From CAZESS01 sp964414415 (GTDB taxonomy: Archaea > Thermoplasmatota > E2 > UBA202 > DSCA01): 64,000 bases of DNA. The stretch lies in NCBI GenBank assembly GCA_964414415.1, contig CAYPWJ010000001.1:62001-126000 (forward strand), written 5' to 3'. Positions 1 through 8,215 of the stretch are shown here, in pieces. Below the pieces are notes generated by a model that was given only the letters and a program-made list of their open reading frames with translations, was not told where the DNA came from and ran no database searches. Numbering within the stretch: the first letter of the stretch is position 1; every line of letters starts with the position of its first letter. A program made the translations under genes and the position numbers.

Positions 1-1
1 T

Positions 2-472
2 GAGGAGCCGATGGCGTCGGAGGCAAAGGTGCAGGAGGTGTACGACGGCATCCGGGAGATACGCCCCGACATAGAAGTGGCGTTGACGGTCTTCCGGCCT
101 GAGCCTCATCGCGACATTGAGGGCCGGCGGGTGTTCCTGGCGACGACCGCTCCCCCCATCATGGAGGGCGCGCTGGCCGGCTACCTGGAGGAGACCTACG
201 GCTGCCAGGTGGTAGCCGTGTCCACCAGTCTGTCCGACAGGGTGCAGCTCCGTCGGGATCTGGCCGAACTGGACGAGGCAGATGTGCTGCTCACCGAGAT
301 AAAAGCCGCTTCGATTGACGTTGCAGCGGCGATGGCACGTGCCAGCGAGTGCGACGTGGTCTTCATGCATAATCGGCCGATTGTCGTGGGGGGAACCGTC
401 GACGCGCTGGACGAGGCGGCGCTCGACGTCTGCAGCAGGATTTGCAGTGAGCATGGAGGAGTGAAAGCATGA
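2..472 (+). CDS. cpgS: Cyclic 2,3-diphosphoglycerate synthetase, C-terminal part (5' end outside window)
   Basis: This is the C-terminal ~156 residues of a cyclic 2,3-diphosphoglycerate synthetase, a family of roughly 460 residues that closes 2,3-DPG into the cyclic anhydride using ATP. The frame is open to the window edge, so the ATG at 11 is internal rather than a start. The visible part has the alternating beta-alpha pattern of the family's C-terminal domain, including the segment EADVLLTEIKAASIDVA. The stop overlaps the start of the 2-phosphoglycerate kinase gene by 4 bases, and that enzyme makes its substrate, so the two form one operon. The assignment rests on remembered family similarity plus the adjacent kinase. 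The N-terminal half cannot be checked here. Confidence 0.8.
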   Translation, partial: EEPMASEAKVQEVYDGIREIRPDIEVALTVFRPEPHRDIEGRRVFLATTAPPIMEGALAGYLEETYGCQVVAVSTSLSDRVQLRRDLAELDEADVLLTEIKAASIDVAAAMARASECDVVFMHNRPIVVGGTVDALDEAALDVCSRICSEHGGVKA

Positions 473-1347
473 TGCAGGTACGTAAGGGAACGAAGCGGTA
501 TCCGTTTTCGAAGGGCATCCTGGCGAAGTCTATCGCCCGGACGGGGATAGGACTGGACGAGGTCTACGAGATTGTGCAGGACATCCAGGAGGACCTGCAG
601 CGGCAGGGACTCGAGGAGGTGAAGACGTCGGAGATAAAACGAATGGTGTGCGAGCAGCTGCTCAGTCGGGAGTATCGGACGGAGGAGCGCCATTACAGGG
701 TGACCCGGCAGATACAGTATCTGGAGAAACCCATCGTGGTGATGATCGGCGGCGGCACCGGCGTCGGTAAGTCGACCATCGCGGCGGAGCTCGCGCATCG
801 CCTCGGCATCACGCGCTTCATCGGCTCTGACGGCATCAGGGAGATCATGCGGTACATGGTACCCCGGGATTTCATGCCGGTGCTGCATGAGTCGAGCTTC
901 ATGGCCGGTGAATGGCTGCATAACCCGTTTGTCGAGGAGAACATCGTCTACACGTTTACGCAGCAGGTCAACATGGTCAGCGAGGGCGTCCTCGCGTTCA
1001 TCCGGCGGGGCATCAAGGAGGGGCTCCACACAATGCTCAACGGCATCCACCTGGTGCCCGGCTACATCGAGTTCGACAAGGAGCGAGACGACATGTTTTG
1101 TTTCCACTATGTGCTGCATCTTTCGGACGTCGAGCATCACATCCAGCACATCTACTCGCGCTCGGAGGGCAGCCGACGGGACCCCGACCGCTATGTCGAC
1201 CGGATAAGCAACATCAGGGAGATACAGCAGTTCATCACCGAGATGGCCAGGCAGCATGACGTCCCGGTCGTCGAGAACCATGATTTCGACGAGACGCTGA
1301 ACACCATCATGGATGACATCATCACGACGCTGGAGGGGCACCTATGA
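469..1347 (+). CDS. pgk2: 2-phosphoglycerate kinase
   Basis: Cytosolic kinase that phosphorylates 2-phosphoglycerate to 2,3-bisphosphoglycerate, the first step to cyclic 2,3-diphosphoglycerate. The 292 residues begin with an ATP-cone-like region (about 1-65), followed by a P-loop kinase domain with Walker A GGGTGVGKST near residue 98 and a downstream GSDGIREIMR segment typical of the family. The start overlaps the upstream synthetase stop by ATGA, and the stop overlaps the next ATG in the same way, so translation is probably coupled across three genes. Pathway role is established for methanogen homologues. Cyclic DPG accumulation in this organism is inferred. Confidence 0.9.
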   Translation: MMQVRKGTKRYPFSKGILAKSIARTGIGLDEVYEIVQDIQEDLQRQGLEEVKTSEIKRMVCEQLLSREYRTEERHYRVTRQIQYLEKPIVVMIGGGTGVGKSTIAAELAHRLGITRFIGSDGIREIMRYMVPRDFMPVLHESSFMAGEWLHNPFVEENIVYTFTQQVNMVSEGVLAFIRRGIKEGLHTMLNGIHLVPGYIEFDKERDDMFCFHYVLHLSDVEHHIQHIYSRSEGSRRDPDRYVDRISNIREIQQFITEMARQHDVPVVENHDFDETLNTIMDDIITTLEGHL

Positions 1348-1778
1348 GCATGGACGCCGCGTATCCCGGCTTCTCCGAGCTCGGGAAGCCCATCCGCGAG
1401 GTGGTCACCAAGCGGCTCATCGGCGTCACCGTCGGCAGCACGCTGCAGGAGGGCGTCGCCAAGATGGTTGAGTTCACCATCAGCTCGCTCGTGGTAACCG
1501 ATGACGGGGAGCCGGTCGGTCTCATCACCGACGGGGACGTCAAGCGAGCTGTCGCCGAGGGTCTCCCGCCGGATACCCCTGTGGAGCAGGTGATGACCAG
1601 CCGGCTGATTACCGTCGACATCAGCACATCCATCCGGGAGGTGCTTGAGTCCATGTCCCGGCAGAAGATAAAGCACATGCTGGTCTCCGAGCGAGGCGAC
1701 ATCATCGGTGTCATCACGCTCAGGGATCTCGAGGACATGCACAGGCAGCGGCTGGAGACCTACATCTCACGTGAATAA
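1344..1778 (+). CDS. CBS-domain pair protein
   Basis: A 144-residue soluble protein made almost entirely of two CBS motifs (about residues 12-65 and 75-135), with the typical SLVVTDDGEPVGLITDGDV and DIIGVITLRDL strands. Such stand-alone pairs bind adenine nucleotides or similar ligands and regulate partner enzymes. It overlaps the 2-phosphoglycerate kinase stop by 4 bases and ends 1 base before the metallophosphoesterase ATG, so it is the third gene of a four-gene operon. An energy-sensing role for the cyclic-DPG pathway is a guess from context. The domain call is firm. Confidence 0.85.
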   Translation: MSMDAAYPGFSELGKPIREVVTKRLIGVTVGSTLQEGVAKMVEFTISSLVVTDDGEPVGLITDGDVKRAVAEGLPPDTPVEQVMTSRLITVDISTSIREVLESMSRQKIKHMLVSERGDIIGVITLRDLEDMHRQRLETYISRE

Positions 1779-1779
1779 G

Positions 1780-3276
1780 ATGCGTATATTCCATCTCTCG
1801 GACACCCATGTCGGCGACGCCTCCAGCTTCAACAAGGGGACGCTCTACCGCCTGCTTGAAGCGGTCGAGGAGTCCGACTGTGACGTGGTCATCCACACCG
1901 GCGACGTGACCCAGGGCGGCCGCAAGCGGGAATACCAGCGGGCCAGACAGATGCTGCCAAAGATAGACGCGCCCATGGTGATCCTGCCCGGCAACCACGA
2001 CGCCCGGTCGGGTGGCCTGCATCTGTTCAAAGAATATATCGGCGAGACCAGCGGCGTCCGGGAGATCGGCGATGCCGTCATCATCTACGTCAACAGCGCG
2101 TTCGCCGACAGCGACCAGGGCCGCGTCGGGATGGTCAAATACGACATGATGCGCTCGGCGCTCAACGAGCACAGCGACGCGCCCGTCAAGGTCATCGCGC
2201 TGCATCATCACGTGGTCCCCATCCCGCGGGCGGGCCGGGAGCGCAACGTGCTGTACAACGCCGGGGATATCCTCGACCTCATCCTGAGCAGCGACGTCGA
2301 CCTGGTGCTGTCGGGCCACCGCCATTACCCCAACATCTACCGTATCGAGAACACAGTGTTCATCAACGCCGGTGCTGCCTCGGCGACGAAGACTCGCTAC
2401 GGCGACGTGAACTCCTATAACGTTATCGACATCGATGCGGAGCGGCAGCATGTGAGCACGAGACGGGTGGATGGCTCCCGGCAGCGGCAGTCGTTTCCCC
2501 GCCGTCGCCGTCATGTCTTTTCTGATTTCGGCCGCCGTGTGTTCCGGGTGGTGCATGTCTCCAACAGCTGTATATCGGACGGCCGGGCGTTTCTCCTGCA
2601 GCATTTCCGCAACGCGGTGGATGGCATCGCGGGTCTGCAGCCCGACCTGATGGTGCACTGCGGCGGCATCGTCCGGGAGGGCATCGCGCAGGACTACGAG
2701 GTCGCCACAAGGGAGCTCTCAGCGCTCAACGTCCCCGTTGTCTACACGCCGGCCGGCCGGGACATCAACTACCTGGGCTATCATCTCTTCGCTGCTCACT
2801 TCGGCCAGTTCGACCAGGCGTATTCCGACGACGACATCCTGTTCCAGGGGATCTCGTCGGCACAGTATGACTCCCACGACGGCATCGTGGGGCCGACGGA
2901 GCGGCAGACGCTGCTCGGGCAGCTGGCCGATGCACCGCAGCAGATAAAGGCAGTGTTCCTGCATCACAACGTGCTGCCGATTCCACACAGCCGGGAGAAA
3001 GGCCTGCTCGAGGACAGCGGCGATCTGCTGCGTGAGCTCGTCGATGCGGGCATCGATCTCATTCTGACGGGGACGTCGTCTCATCCCTTCGCCGCCAGGA
3101 TAAACAACACCGTGGTCGTCAACGCCAACTCGCTGAGCAGCGTCTATCAGCGCAGCCTGTTCGGCAACTCGTTCAACCTCATCGACATCTACGAGGGTGC
3201 CATCGCGGTCTTCGAGATAAACAGCCTGTGGGGCCGCCGTCGGCTGCTCGGCATCTGGGCGCGGAACAACCGGTAG
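1780..3276 (+). CDS. Tandem calcineurin-like metallophosphoesterase, second domain degenerate
   Basis: About 498 residues in two homologous halves. The first half carries the complete metallophosphoesterase signature: SDTHVG at the N-terminus, GDVTQGG, GNHD, a HHH metal motif and GHRH. The second half (from about residue 250) aligns by length and secondary structure but has lost the ligands: SDTH is replaced by SNSC, GD by GG, GNHD by AGRD and GHRH by GTSSH, while the HHN motif remains. The C-terminal half is therefore probably a non-catalytic regulatory or dimerising domain. The ATG at 1780 lies one base after the CBS-gene stop, and a GTG at 1771 is a possible alternative. The substrate is unknown. 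Confidence 0.88.
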   Translation: MRIFHLSDTHVGDASSFNKGTLYRLLEAVEESDCDVVIHTGDVTQGGRKREYQRARQMLPKIDAPMVILPGNHDARSGGLHLFKEYIGETSGVREIGDAVIIYVNSAFADSDQGRVGMVKYDMMRSALNEHSDAPVKVIALHHHVVPIPRAGRERNVLYNAGDILDLILSSDVDLVLSGHRHYPNIYRIENTVFINAGAASATKTRYGDVNSYNVIDIDAERQHVSTRRVDGSRQRQSFPRRRRHVFSDFGRRVFRVVHVSNSCISDGRAFLLQHFRNAVDGIAGLQPDLMVHCGGIVREGIAQDYEVATRELSALNVPVVYTPAGRDINYLGYHLFAAHFGQFDQAYSDDDILFQGISSAQYDSHDGIVGPTERQTLLGQLADAPQQIKAVFLHHNVLPIPHSREKGLLEDSGDLLRELVDAGIDLILTGTSSHPFAARINNTVVVNANSLSSVYQRSLFGNSFNLIDIYEGAIAVFEINSLWGRRRLLGIWARNNR

Positions 3277-3954
3277 CTACGCCTTGGTGAGACGCTGCCG
3301 CTCCCACCAGTACACCAGGAAATAGAAGCCGAGCATCGAGATGTTGTACAGGAAGTCCTCCACCGGTATCGTGGTCATCCTGATACCCCAGATGGCCCAG
3401 CCGCCGTAGGTCACGACAGGCGCCGCGGTCAGCAGGTAGTTGAATATCAGGAAGCCGACGAAGCTGAACAGGAGATAGAGCCAGAAATGCATGGAGGCCA
3501 GCACGTCCCGGAAAAATAGGGGAGCAACGACGAAAAACGCGGCTGTCACGACGAGGACGGTGGCGGTATATGACTGCTCATGGTACAGCGCTGCCAGTGC
3601 CAGCGCTGCGACGGCGACGGCTGCATAGAGCACGTGGGGCACCGGCAGCTCCCAATCCGGCAGAAACGCATGTAGCGCCTCGTAGATGAACAGGCAGCTG
3701 TAGGGCACCACCACGAAGAACAGTATCTCCGCCAGTGGCAGCCCGAGGACCTCGATGCCCGAGGTATACGCATGGGCGAACGCCCAGTCGCCCCGGGCCG
3801 TCGCAACGACGTCCCAGACAACGTAGGCGGTGCCGACCAGGGCGATGGACAGCCCGACGGCGGGCCATTTACGGTAGTAGCGGATGCGCCGCTCGAACGA
3901 AAACAGGAGCGGGACGGTCAGGATGATCGCGTCGAGCCATAGGTATTGTATCAT
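3277..3954 (-). CDS. crtY: Lycopene beta-cyclase, fused CrtYc-CrtYd type
   Basis: Integral membrane enzyme of 225 residues with about six to seven hydrophobic helices, matching the fused CrtYc/CrtYd lycopene cyclases of archaea and actinobacteria that turn lycopene into beta-carotene. The conserved stretch PLAEILFFVVVPYSCLFIYE carries the acidic residue and proline characteristic of the first half. A related segment (IPVEDFLYNISM) appears in the second half. It is the last gene of the minus-strand crtI-crtB-crtY set, one base after crtB, and converges on the metallophosphoesterase gene with no spacer. The call is well supported by both motifs and neighbours. Confidence 0.9.
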   Translation of the reverse strand: MIQYLWLDAIILTVPLLFSFERRIRYYRKWPAVGLSIALVGTAYVVWDVVATARGDWAFAHAYTSGIEVLGLPLAEILFFVVVPYSCLFIYEALHAFLPDWELPVPHVLYAAVAVAALALAALYHEQSYTATVLVVTAAFFVVAPLFFRDVLASMHFWLYLLFSFVGFLIFNYLLTAAPVVTYGGWAIWGIRMTTIPVEDFLYNISMLGFYFLVYWWERQRLTKA

Positions 3955-3955
3955 G

Positions 3956-4819
3956 CTATCCCGGCTGGCAGGAGGCGGTCTTCAAGGGCTTTGCCAGGAC
4001 GTTGCGCAGCACGGTGACGACGATGTAGGGCACCACCGGCTTTACTTTCGTGCGGTACACGATGAAGGGGTCCTGCTCTATCTTGCGTGCAGTCCACTTG
4101 TACATCTCCGAGGCGGTCTTGACGGGGATGAGATACCGCTTCCCGATGAAGCGGAATCCCGCCTCCGCTGACGCCTGCCAGTTGCAGTAGCGCTCTACCT
4201 GCTCACGGATGAAGGCGGTGAGGCCCTCGGGGTTGCCGCGTGCCTCCTGCTCTTCAAGTGTGCTGAGCCCGTGCCGCTGGAGCATCCGGAGCGGGAAATA
4301 GACGCGGCCAAACCGCAGGTCTTCGTCGATGTCCCGGATGAAGTTGATGTACTGCATCGCCCGCCCGAGCATCCGGGCTGCCGGCAGCGCCTCGTCGGGC
4401 AGCCGCATGATGCGGGCCATCATCAGCCCGATGACCTCCGCGGAGCCGTGGATGTAATCGAGGAGGTCGTCCAGCGTCTCGTAGCGCTCCGTGTCCAGGT
4501 CCATCTCCATCGATTGGAGGAAAGCCTCCACCCACGCCGGGTCGAAGCCACGCTGTCTCAGCAACGCGGCGAAGCTGTCGACGATGACGTCGCCCGTTGT
4601 CTCTCCCTGAAGCGCCGCCTGGTAGCGCTCCCGGAATGCGTGGAACGCGTCGGGCTGCTGCGGGACGCTGTCGACATAGTTGTCGGCGGTACGGACGAAG
4701 GCATACAGCCGGAAGACCTCCTCCCGGAGCTGGCGGGGGAAAAACAGGCTGCTGTAGAAGTAGGTGCGGCTACCTGCCTTGAACGTCTCAAAGATGCGTT
4801 TATGGACCATGGTCATCAC
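3956..4819 (-). CDS. crtB: Phytoene synthase
   Basis: Condenses two geranylgeranyl diphosphates to phytoene, the first committed carotenoid step. The 287 residues contain both aspartate-rich prenyl-diphosphate binding motifs in the squalene/phytoene synthase pattern: RTADNYVD (near residue 45) and NFIRDIDED (near 160), followed by FGRVYFP. The gene starts inside the end of crtI (20-base overlap), indicating coupled translation, and runs into crtY after one base. No separate GGPP synthase is seen in the window. Archaea usually have one for lipid synthesis elsewhere. Confidence 0.94.
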   Translation of the reverse strand: MMTMVHKRIFETFKAGSRTYFYSSLFFPRQLREEVFRLYAFVRTADNYVDSVPQQPDAFHAFRERYQAALQGETTGDVIVDSFAALLRQRGFDPAWVEAFLQSMEMDLDTERYETLDDLLDYIHGSAEVIGLMMARIMRLPDEALPAARMLGRAMQYINFIRDIDEDLRFGRVYFPLRMLQRHGLSTLEEQEARGNPEGLTAFIREQVERYCNWQASAEAGFRFIGKRYLIPVKTASEMYKWTARKIEQDPFIVYRTKVKPVVPYIVVTVLRNVLAKPLKTASCQPG

Positions 4820-6281
4820 GTATCAGTCGATGGGCAATCTGCGCCGATATCAGCGTCACCGGCACGCCGACGCCGGGATGGGTGTAATGCCCGGCATAGT
4901 AGAGATTGTCCACTTTTTTGCTCCGGTGCCGCGGCCGCAGGATGGCGGTCTGCCGCAGCGTATGGGCGAGGCCGAGCGAGGTGCCCTTGTAGGCGTTGAA
5001 ATAGGAGGCAAAGTCGTTATGGGCGAAGATGCGCTTCGTGACGACGTGCTCCCTGACGTTGACGCCGATGAGCCCCTCGAAATGACTCATGATTTTGTCG
5101 TAGTACCGCCGGCGTATCTCCTCCGTGTCCTCAAGCCCCGGCGCGACGAGCACCAGGATGGTGAGGTTTTCGCCACCCTCCGGCGCCATCGACGGGTCGG
5201 TGTGGCTCTGGCAGCTCACGTAGTAGCTCGGGTCGTCCGGCCACCGCGGTCGGGAGCCGAAGACCTGCTCAAAGTAGCTGTCCCAGTCGGGGTTGAGATA
5301 GAGGTTGTGGTGCACCAGCGCGTCGAGCTTCGTGTCCAGTCCCAGGAAGATGAGGTAGGATGCCGGCGCCAGCGTGCGGCGCTCCCAATAGCGGCGCCCG
5401 TAGGTGCGGTAGCGCTCCGGCAGCATGTGCATCTCGCCGTGCCAGTAGTCGGCGGTGTTGACCACGAGGTCGGCGTCGACGGCTCCCTGGCTGGTGGATA
5501 CGCCGGTGGCGACGCCGCCGTTCACTTGGATGCGCTTGACGTCGGTGTCGAACTGGAATGAGGCGCCCTGTTCCTGCGCCAGTTTATATACGGCCTGCAT
5601 GACGCTGCCGTAGCCACCCATCGGGTACCAGATGCCGAGGTTGAGGTCGCAGTGTGTCAACAGCGAATACATGGCGGGGCTTATGTGCGGGGCGCCGCCG
5701 ACGAAGGCAATGCTGTACTCGATGAGCTTCCGGGCTTTGACGCTTGAAAAATAGCGCTTGGTAAAGCGGTCGAGGCTCTGGAAGATGTGGAGCTTGAGGC
5801 CCTCCACGATGAGCTGCGGGTCCAGGACGTCACGCCAGGACTCGTACTCGCGGTAGATGAAGTCGTCGATGGCGACCTCATATTGATATTTTGACTGCTC
5901 AAGGAACTCTTGGAGCTTGGCGGCCCCGTTCGGCTCAAGCTCGTTGAAGAGGGCCATGTTCTGGTCGAGGTCGGCATGGACGTCGACGACGTTGCCGTCG
6001 CCGAAGAAGACGCGGTAGGAGGGGTCGAGCCTGACCGTCTCATAGTAGTCGCCCGGTGTCTTGTTGAACTCGGCGAAGAAGCGCTCGAAAGCCTCGAGCA
6101 TCATGTACCAGGAGGGACCCATGTCGAACGTGTAGCCTTTTTCCTCGTATACCATCGCGCGGCCGCCCGGCCGATTGTTTTTCTCGATGACGGTGACGTC
6201 GTAGCCGTCTCTGCCGAGCAGCGCCGCGGCGGCCATGCCGGCGAACCCGGCGCCGACGACCGCCGCGCTATCTGAGGACAT
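4800..6281 (-). CDS. crtI: Phytoene desaturase
   Basis: FAD-dependent desaturase of 493 residues that converts phytoene to lycopene at the membrane. The N-terminus has the dinucleotide-binding VVGAGFAGMAAAALLGRDGY and the following RPGGRA and FDMGPSWY segments of CrtI-type enzymes. The C-terminal YYAGHYTHPGVGVP segment is the bacterial-type desaturase signature. It leads the crtI-crtB-crtY operon and is divergent from the hydroxylase gene across about 100 bases. A related desaturase such as CrtD is possible, but the tight link to crtB supports CrtI. Confidence 0.92.
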   Translation of the reverse strand: MSSDSAAVVGAGFAGMAAAALLGRDGYDVTVIEKNNRPGGRAMVYEEKGYTFDMGPSWYMMLEAFERFFAEFNKTPGDYYETVRLDPSYRVFFGDGNVVDVHADLDQNMALFNELEPNGAAKLQEFLEQSKYQYEVAIDDFIYREYESWRDVLDPQLIVEGLKLHIFQSLDRFTKRYFSSVKARKLIEYSIAFVGGAPHISPAMYSLLTHCDLNLGIWYPMGGYGSVMQAVYKLAQEQGASFQFDTDVKRIQVNGGVATGVSTSQGAVDADLVVNTADYWHGEMHMLPERYRTYGRRYWERRTLAPASYLIFLGLDTKLDALVHHNLYLNPDWDSYFEQVFGSRPRWPDDPSYYVSCQSHTDPSMAPEGGENLTILVLVAPGLEDTEEIRRRYYDKIMSHFEGLIGVNVREHVVTKRIFAHNDFASYFNAYKGTSLGLAHTLRQTAILRPRHRSKKVDNLYYAGHYTHPGVGVPVTLISAQIAHRLIRDDHGP

Positions 6282-6384
6282 TGAACAATGAAATAACTGC
6301 CTGTTTATGAAGCTATCGAAGCCGTCAAAACGAGAAAACTACTTCTAACAGCAGGCGCTATCGTAGTGCCCATACGAGGACGAC

Positions 6385-6852
6385 ATGATATCCATTGCGG
6401 CCATCGTTTTCTATTTTTTTTATCGTCGTCGGTGTCTTCATAGCCATGGAGGGCGTCGCCTGGCTGCTCCACCGGTACGTGATGCACGGCTTCGGCTGGT
6501 ACGTCCACGAGGACCATCACCGCTACACCACGGGCCGCTTCGAAAAAAAAAAAACGACCTCTTCGACCTCACGTTCAGCGTGCTCTCCTTTCTCCTCATC
6601 ATGACTGGGTTTTTCAACGAGATATGGGTGATGCTGGCCGCCGGCATCGGCATCATGCTCTACGGCATCGGCTACTTCATTGTCCACGACGTCTTTTTCC
6701 ACCGGCGCATCAAGATAAAATATCGACCGAAGAGCGCCTACCTGAAACGTGTACTCCACGCACACGCGGTACACCACCAGCAGAGCACCGCCCACGACGG
6801 CGTCTCCTTCGGCTTTCTCTACGCCGGCGGGCAATACGCCGTGAAGGACTAA
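6385..6852 (+). pseudogene. crtZ: Beta-carotene hydroxylase CrtZ, disrupted by two compensating homopolymer frameshifts
   Basis: Full-length crtZ (about 155 codons) can be read only by changing frame twice. The ATG at 6385 opens MISIAAIVFYFF. At a run of eight T (6414-6421) the coding sense moves to the next frame, which carries HRYVMHG and HEDHHRY. At a run of twelve A (6543-6554) it returns to the first frame with NDLFDLTF, HDVFFH and HAVHH. These are the di-iron histidine clusters of the CrtZ fatty-acid-hydroxylase superfamily. One extra T and one missing A explain everything, and the offsets cancel, so the frame of 6385 stays open but encodes about 45 wrong residues. The cause may be sequencing error, phase variation or true inactivation. 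If intact, it would make zeaxanthin from beta-carotene. Confidence 0.85.
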
Positions 6853-6887
6853 AGCGCTTCTCTTTCTCGGTGGTGCCCATCAGTCAG

Positions 6888-6909
6888 CTGGTCATTAACT
6901 GGTCATTAA
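6888..6909. repeat. Tandem 11-bp direct repeat in intergenic region
   Basis: The unit CTGGTCATTAA occurs twice back to back in the 229-base gap between crtZ and the secreted amidotransferase-like gene. It lies about 170 bases before that gene's start and could be a regulator site or chance slippage. The rest of the gap holds a possible TATA element (CCTTTAAGTATC near 7050) and the ribosome-binding site AGGTGG at 7074-7079. No open reading frame of note is present. Confidence 0.6.
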
Positions 6910-7081
6910 CAAGAGATATACCCCCGGGTGGGCGATTATCAGGCTTTTCTTGGCCGCCACTGTAACGCCAGCATTAGTTTCTTACCAGCTTTTTGGTGTT
7001 TCCGCGGTTTGCCGTCGCTGAAATGGTTCCCACCCATTGTGACAGGGATACCTTTAAGTATCAGGCTGGAAATAGGTGGCG

Positions 7082-8209
7082 ATGAGCCGGACAGCATGTG
7101 TCGCTTTATTGCTCATGGCCGTATTCTGCCTGGGTGCCACCGCCCCGGGTGTCATCGACCATGATCCCTCTTCATCCAGCCTGGCTGACGCTCCGGCGAG
7201 CGCAGGCAGTGATGCATCGCAGGAGATACACATCGCGCTCTACGACTGCGGGTGGAACAACCGCTACTTCGACGGCATCTTCAACTACAGCTGGACGCAG
7301 GGCAACGACTCCTATCGATTCGACGTGACCGTGGTTGATGCAGACGACGTGCGCGGTGACGGCGACGTTTCCTTCAACGCCAAGCGCTTCGACGTGTTGC
7401 TCATCGGGGCCAGCGCCTCCGCCTATCTGGTTGACGGCGTCGACGATGCTTGGCGGAGCGCCGTGCGTTCTTTTGTCGCACAGGGCGGCGGTTATCTTGG
7501 CATCTGCGGCGGCGCCAACGCGGCCAGCATGGGGTTCGAGGAGCCGCAGAGCCTGTTTCAGCGCCGCGTCAACCAGGGTGTGCTCCGCATCGCCGACGTC
7601 TGGATCAACGACGACGTGGTCGGTGAATGGCAGTACCTGCTCAAGTTTGGATTCGATGCCTTCTCCAGGGACTACGAGAACGGCAGCTTTCCCTACTATG
7701 TCAGCGTCGACACCAGGGTTGCTGATGCCCATCCTGTCTTCGCCGGCTACGACGGCGATACCCGCTACATCACCTACGCCGGCGGCCCCGGTATGTATCC
7801 CGCCGGTCAGGGCGACGACATGCACGGCCGGGTGTCGACCCTGCTGCGTTACAACGAGGAGCCGATGGAGACCAAGCCGCTGCATTACTGGCGTCCGTCG
7901 CTGGATGGCTGGACGATATGGAGGAATGTCACCACTGACATCAAGGGAACCGCTGCCGCCGTCGCGACGACCTACGGCGCGGGGAACGTGGCGCTCTATG
8001 GGCCGCATCCCGAGCATCGCGTCGTGGTCAACGGCACCGTCCGGGAGTACCTCGGCCATGGCATCCCGAACGTTGCCGGTCCGGTGGAGCGGTACGTGTT
8101 CAACTATTTCGGTGAGATGCTGGGCGAGGAATACAACTGGTGGATCGTGCGGCGGAGCGCTGCCTGGGCTGCCGGGCTGCCAGCGCCGGAGCTGCCGCCC
8201 GTTGGATGA
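7082..8209 (+). CDS. Secreted class I glutamine-amidotransferase-like (BPL_N-type) protein
   Basis: 375 residues. An N-terminal signal peptide (hydrophobic stretch about residues 5-20) precedes a domain like the N-terminal amidotransferase-like fold of some biotin-protein ligases. VRSFVAQGGGYLGICGGANA carries the nucleophile-elbow cysteine (GICGG), and a later FNYFGEMLG segment follows. No biotin-ligase domain follows, so it is not BirA. The ATG at 7082 was chosen over the GTG at 7076 because AGGTGG sits 2 bases upstream of it and overlaps the GTG. It converges on the heliorhodopsin gene with only 6 bases between stops. The function is unknown. An extracellular hydrolase-like or scaffold role is possible. 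Confidence 0.75.
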   Translation: MSRTACVALLLMAVFCLGATAPGVIDHDPSSSSLADAPASAGSDASQEIHIALYDCGWNNRYFDGIFNYSWTQGNDSYRFDVTVVDADDVRGDGDVSFNAKRFDVLLIGASASAYLVDGVDDAWRSAVRSFVAQGGGYLGICGGANAASMGFEEPQSLFQRRVNQGVLRIADVWINDDVVGEWQYLLKFGFDAFSRDYENGSFPYYVSVDTRVADAHPVFAGYDGDTRYITYAGGPGMYPAGQGDDMHGRVSTLLRYNEEPMETKPLHYWRPSLDGWTIWRNVTTDIKGTAAAVATTYGAGNVALYGPHPEHRVVVNGTVREYLGHGIPNVAGPVERYVFNYFGEMLGEEYNWWIVRRSAAWAAGLPAPELPPVG

Positions 8210-8215
8210 ATATCA

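Noticed and set aside
196..1341. 381-codon minus-strand open frame opposite the cyclic-DPG operon
   Set aside because: It mirrors two well-recognised plus-strand genes and has no family features. High GC leaves many long antisense frames open, and similar shadows at 374-562 codons occur opposite ligA and polX.
6395..6604. Separate 69-residue protein in the middle of crtZ
   Set aside because: It is the out-of-frame central part of crtZ containing its histidine motifs, not an independent gene.
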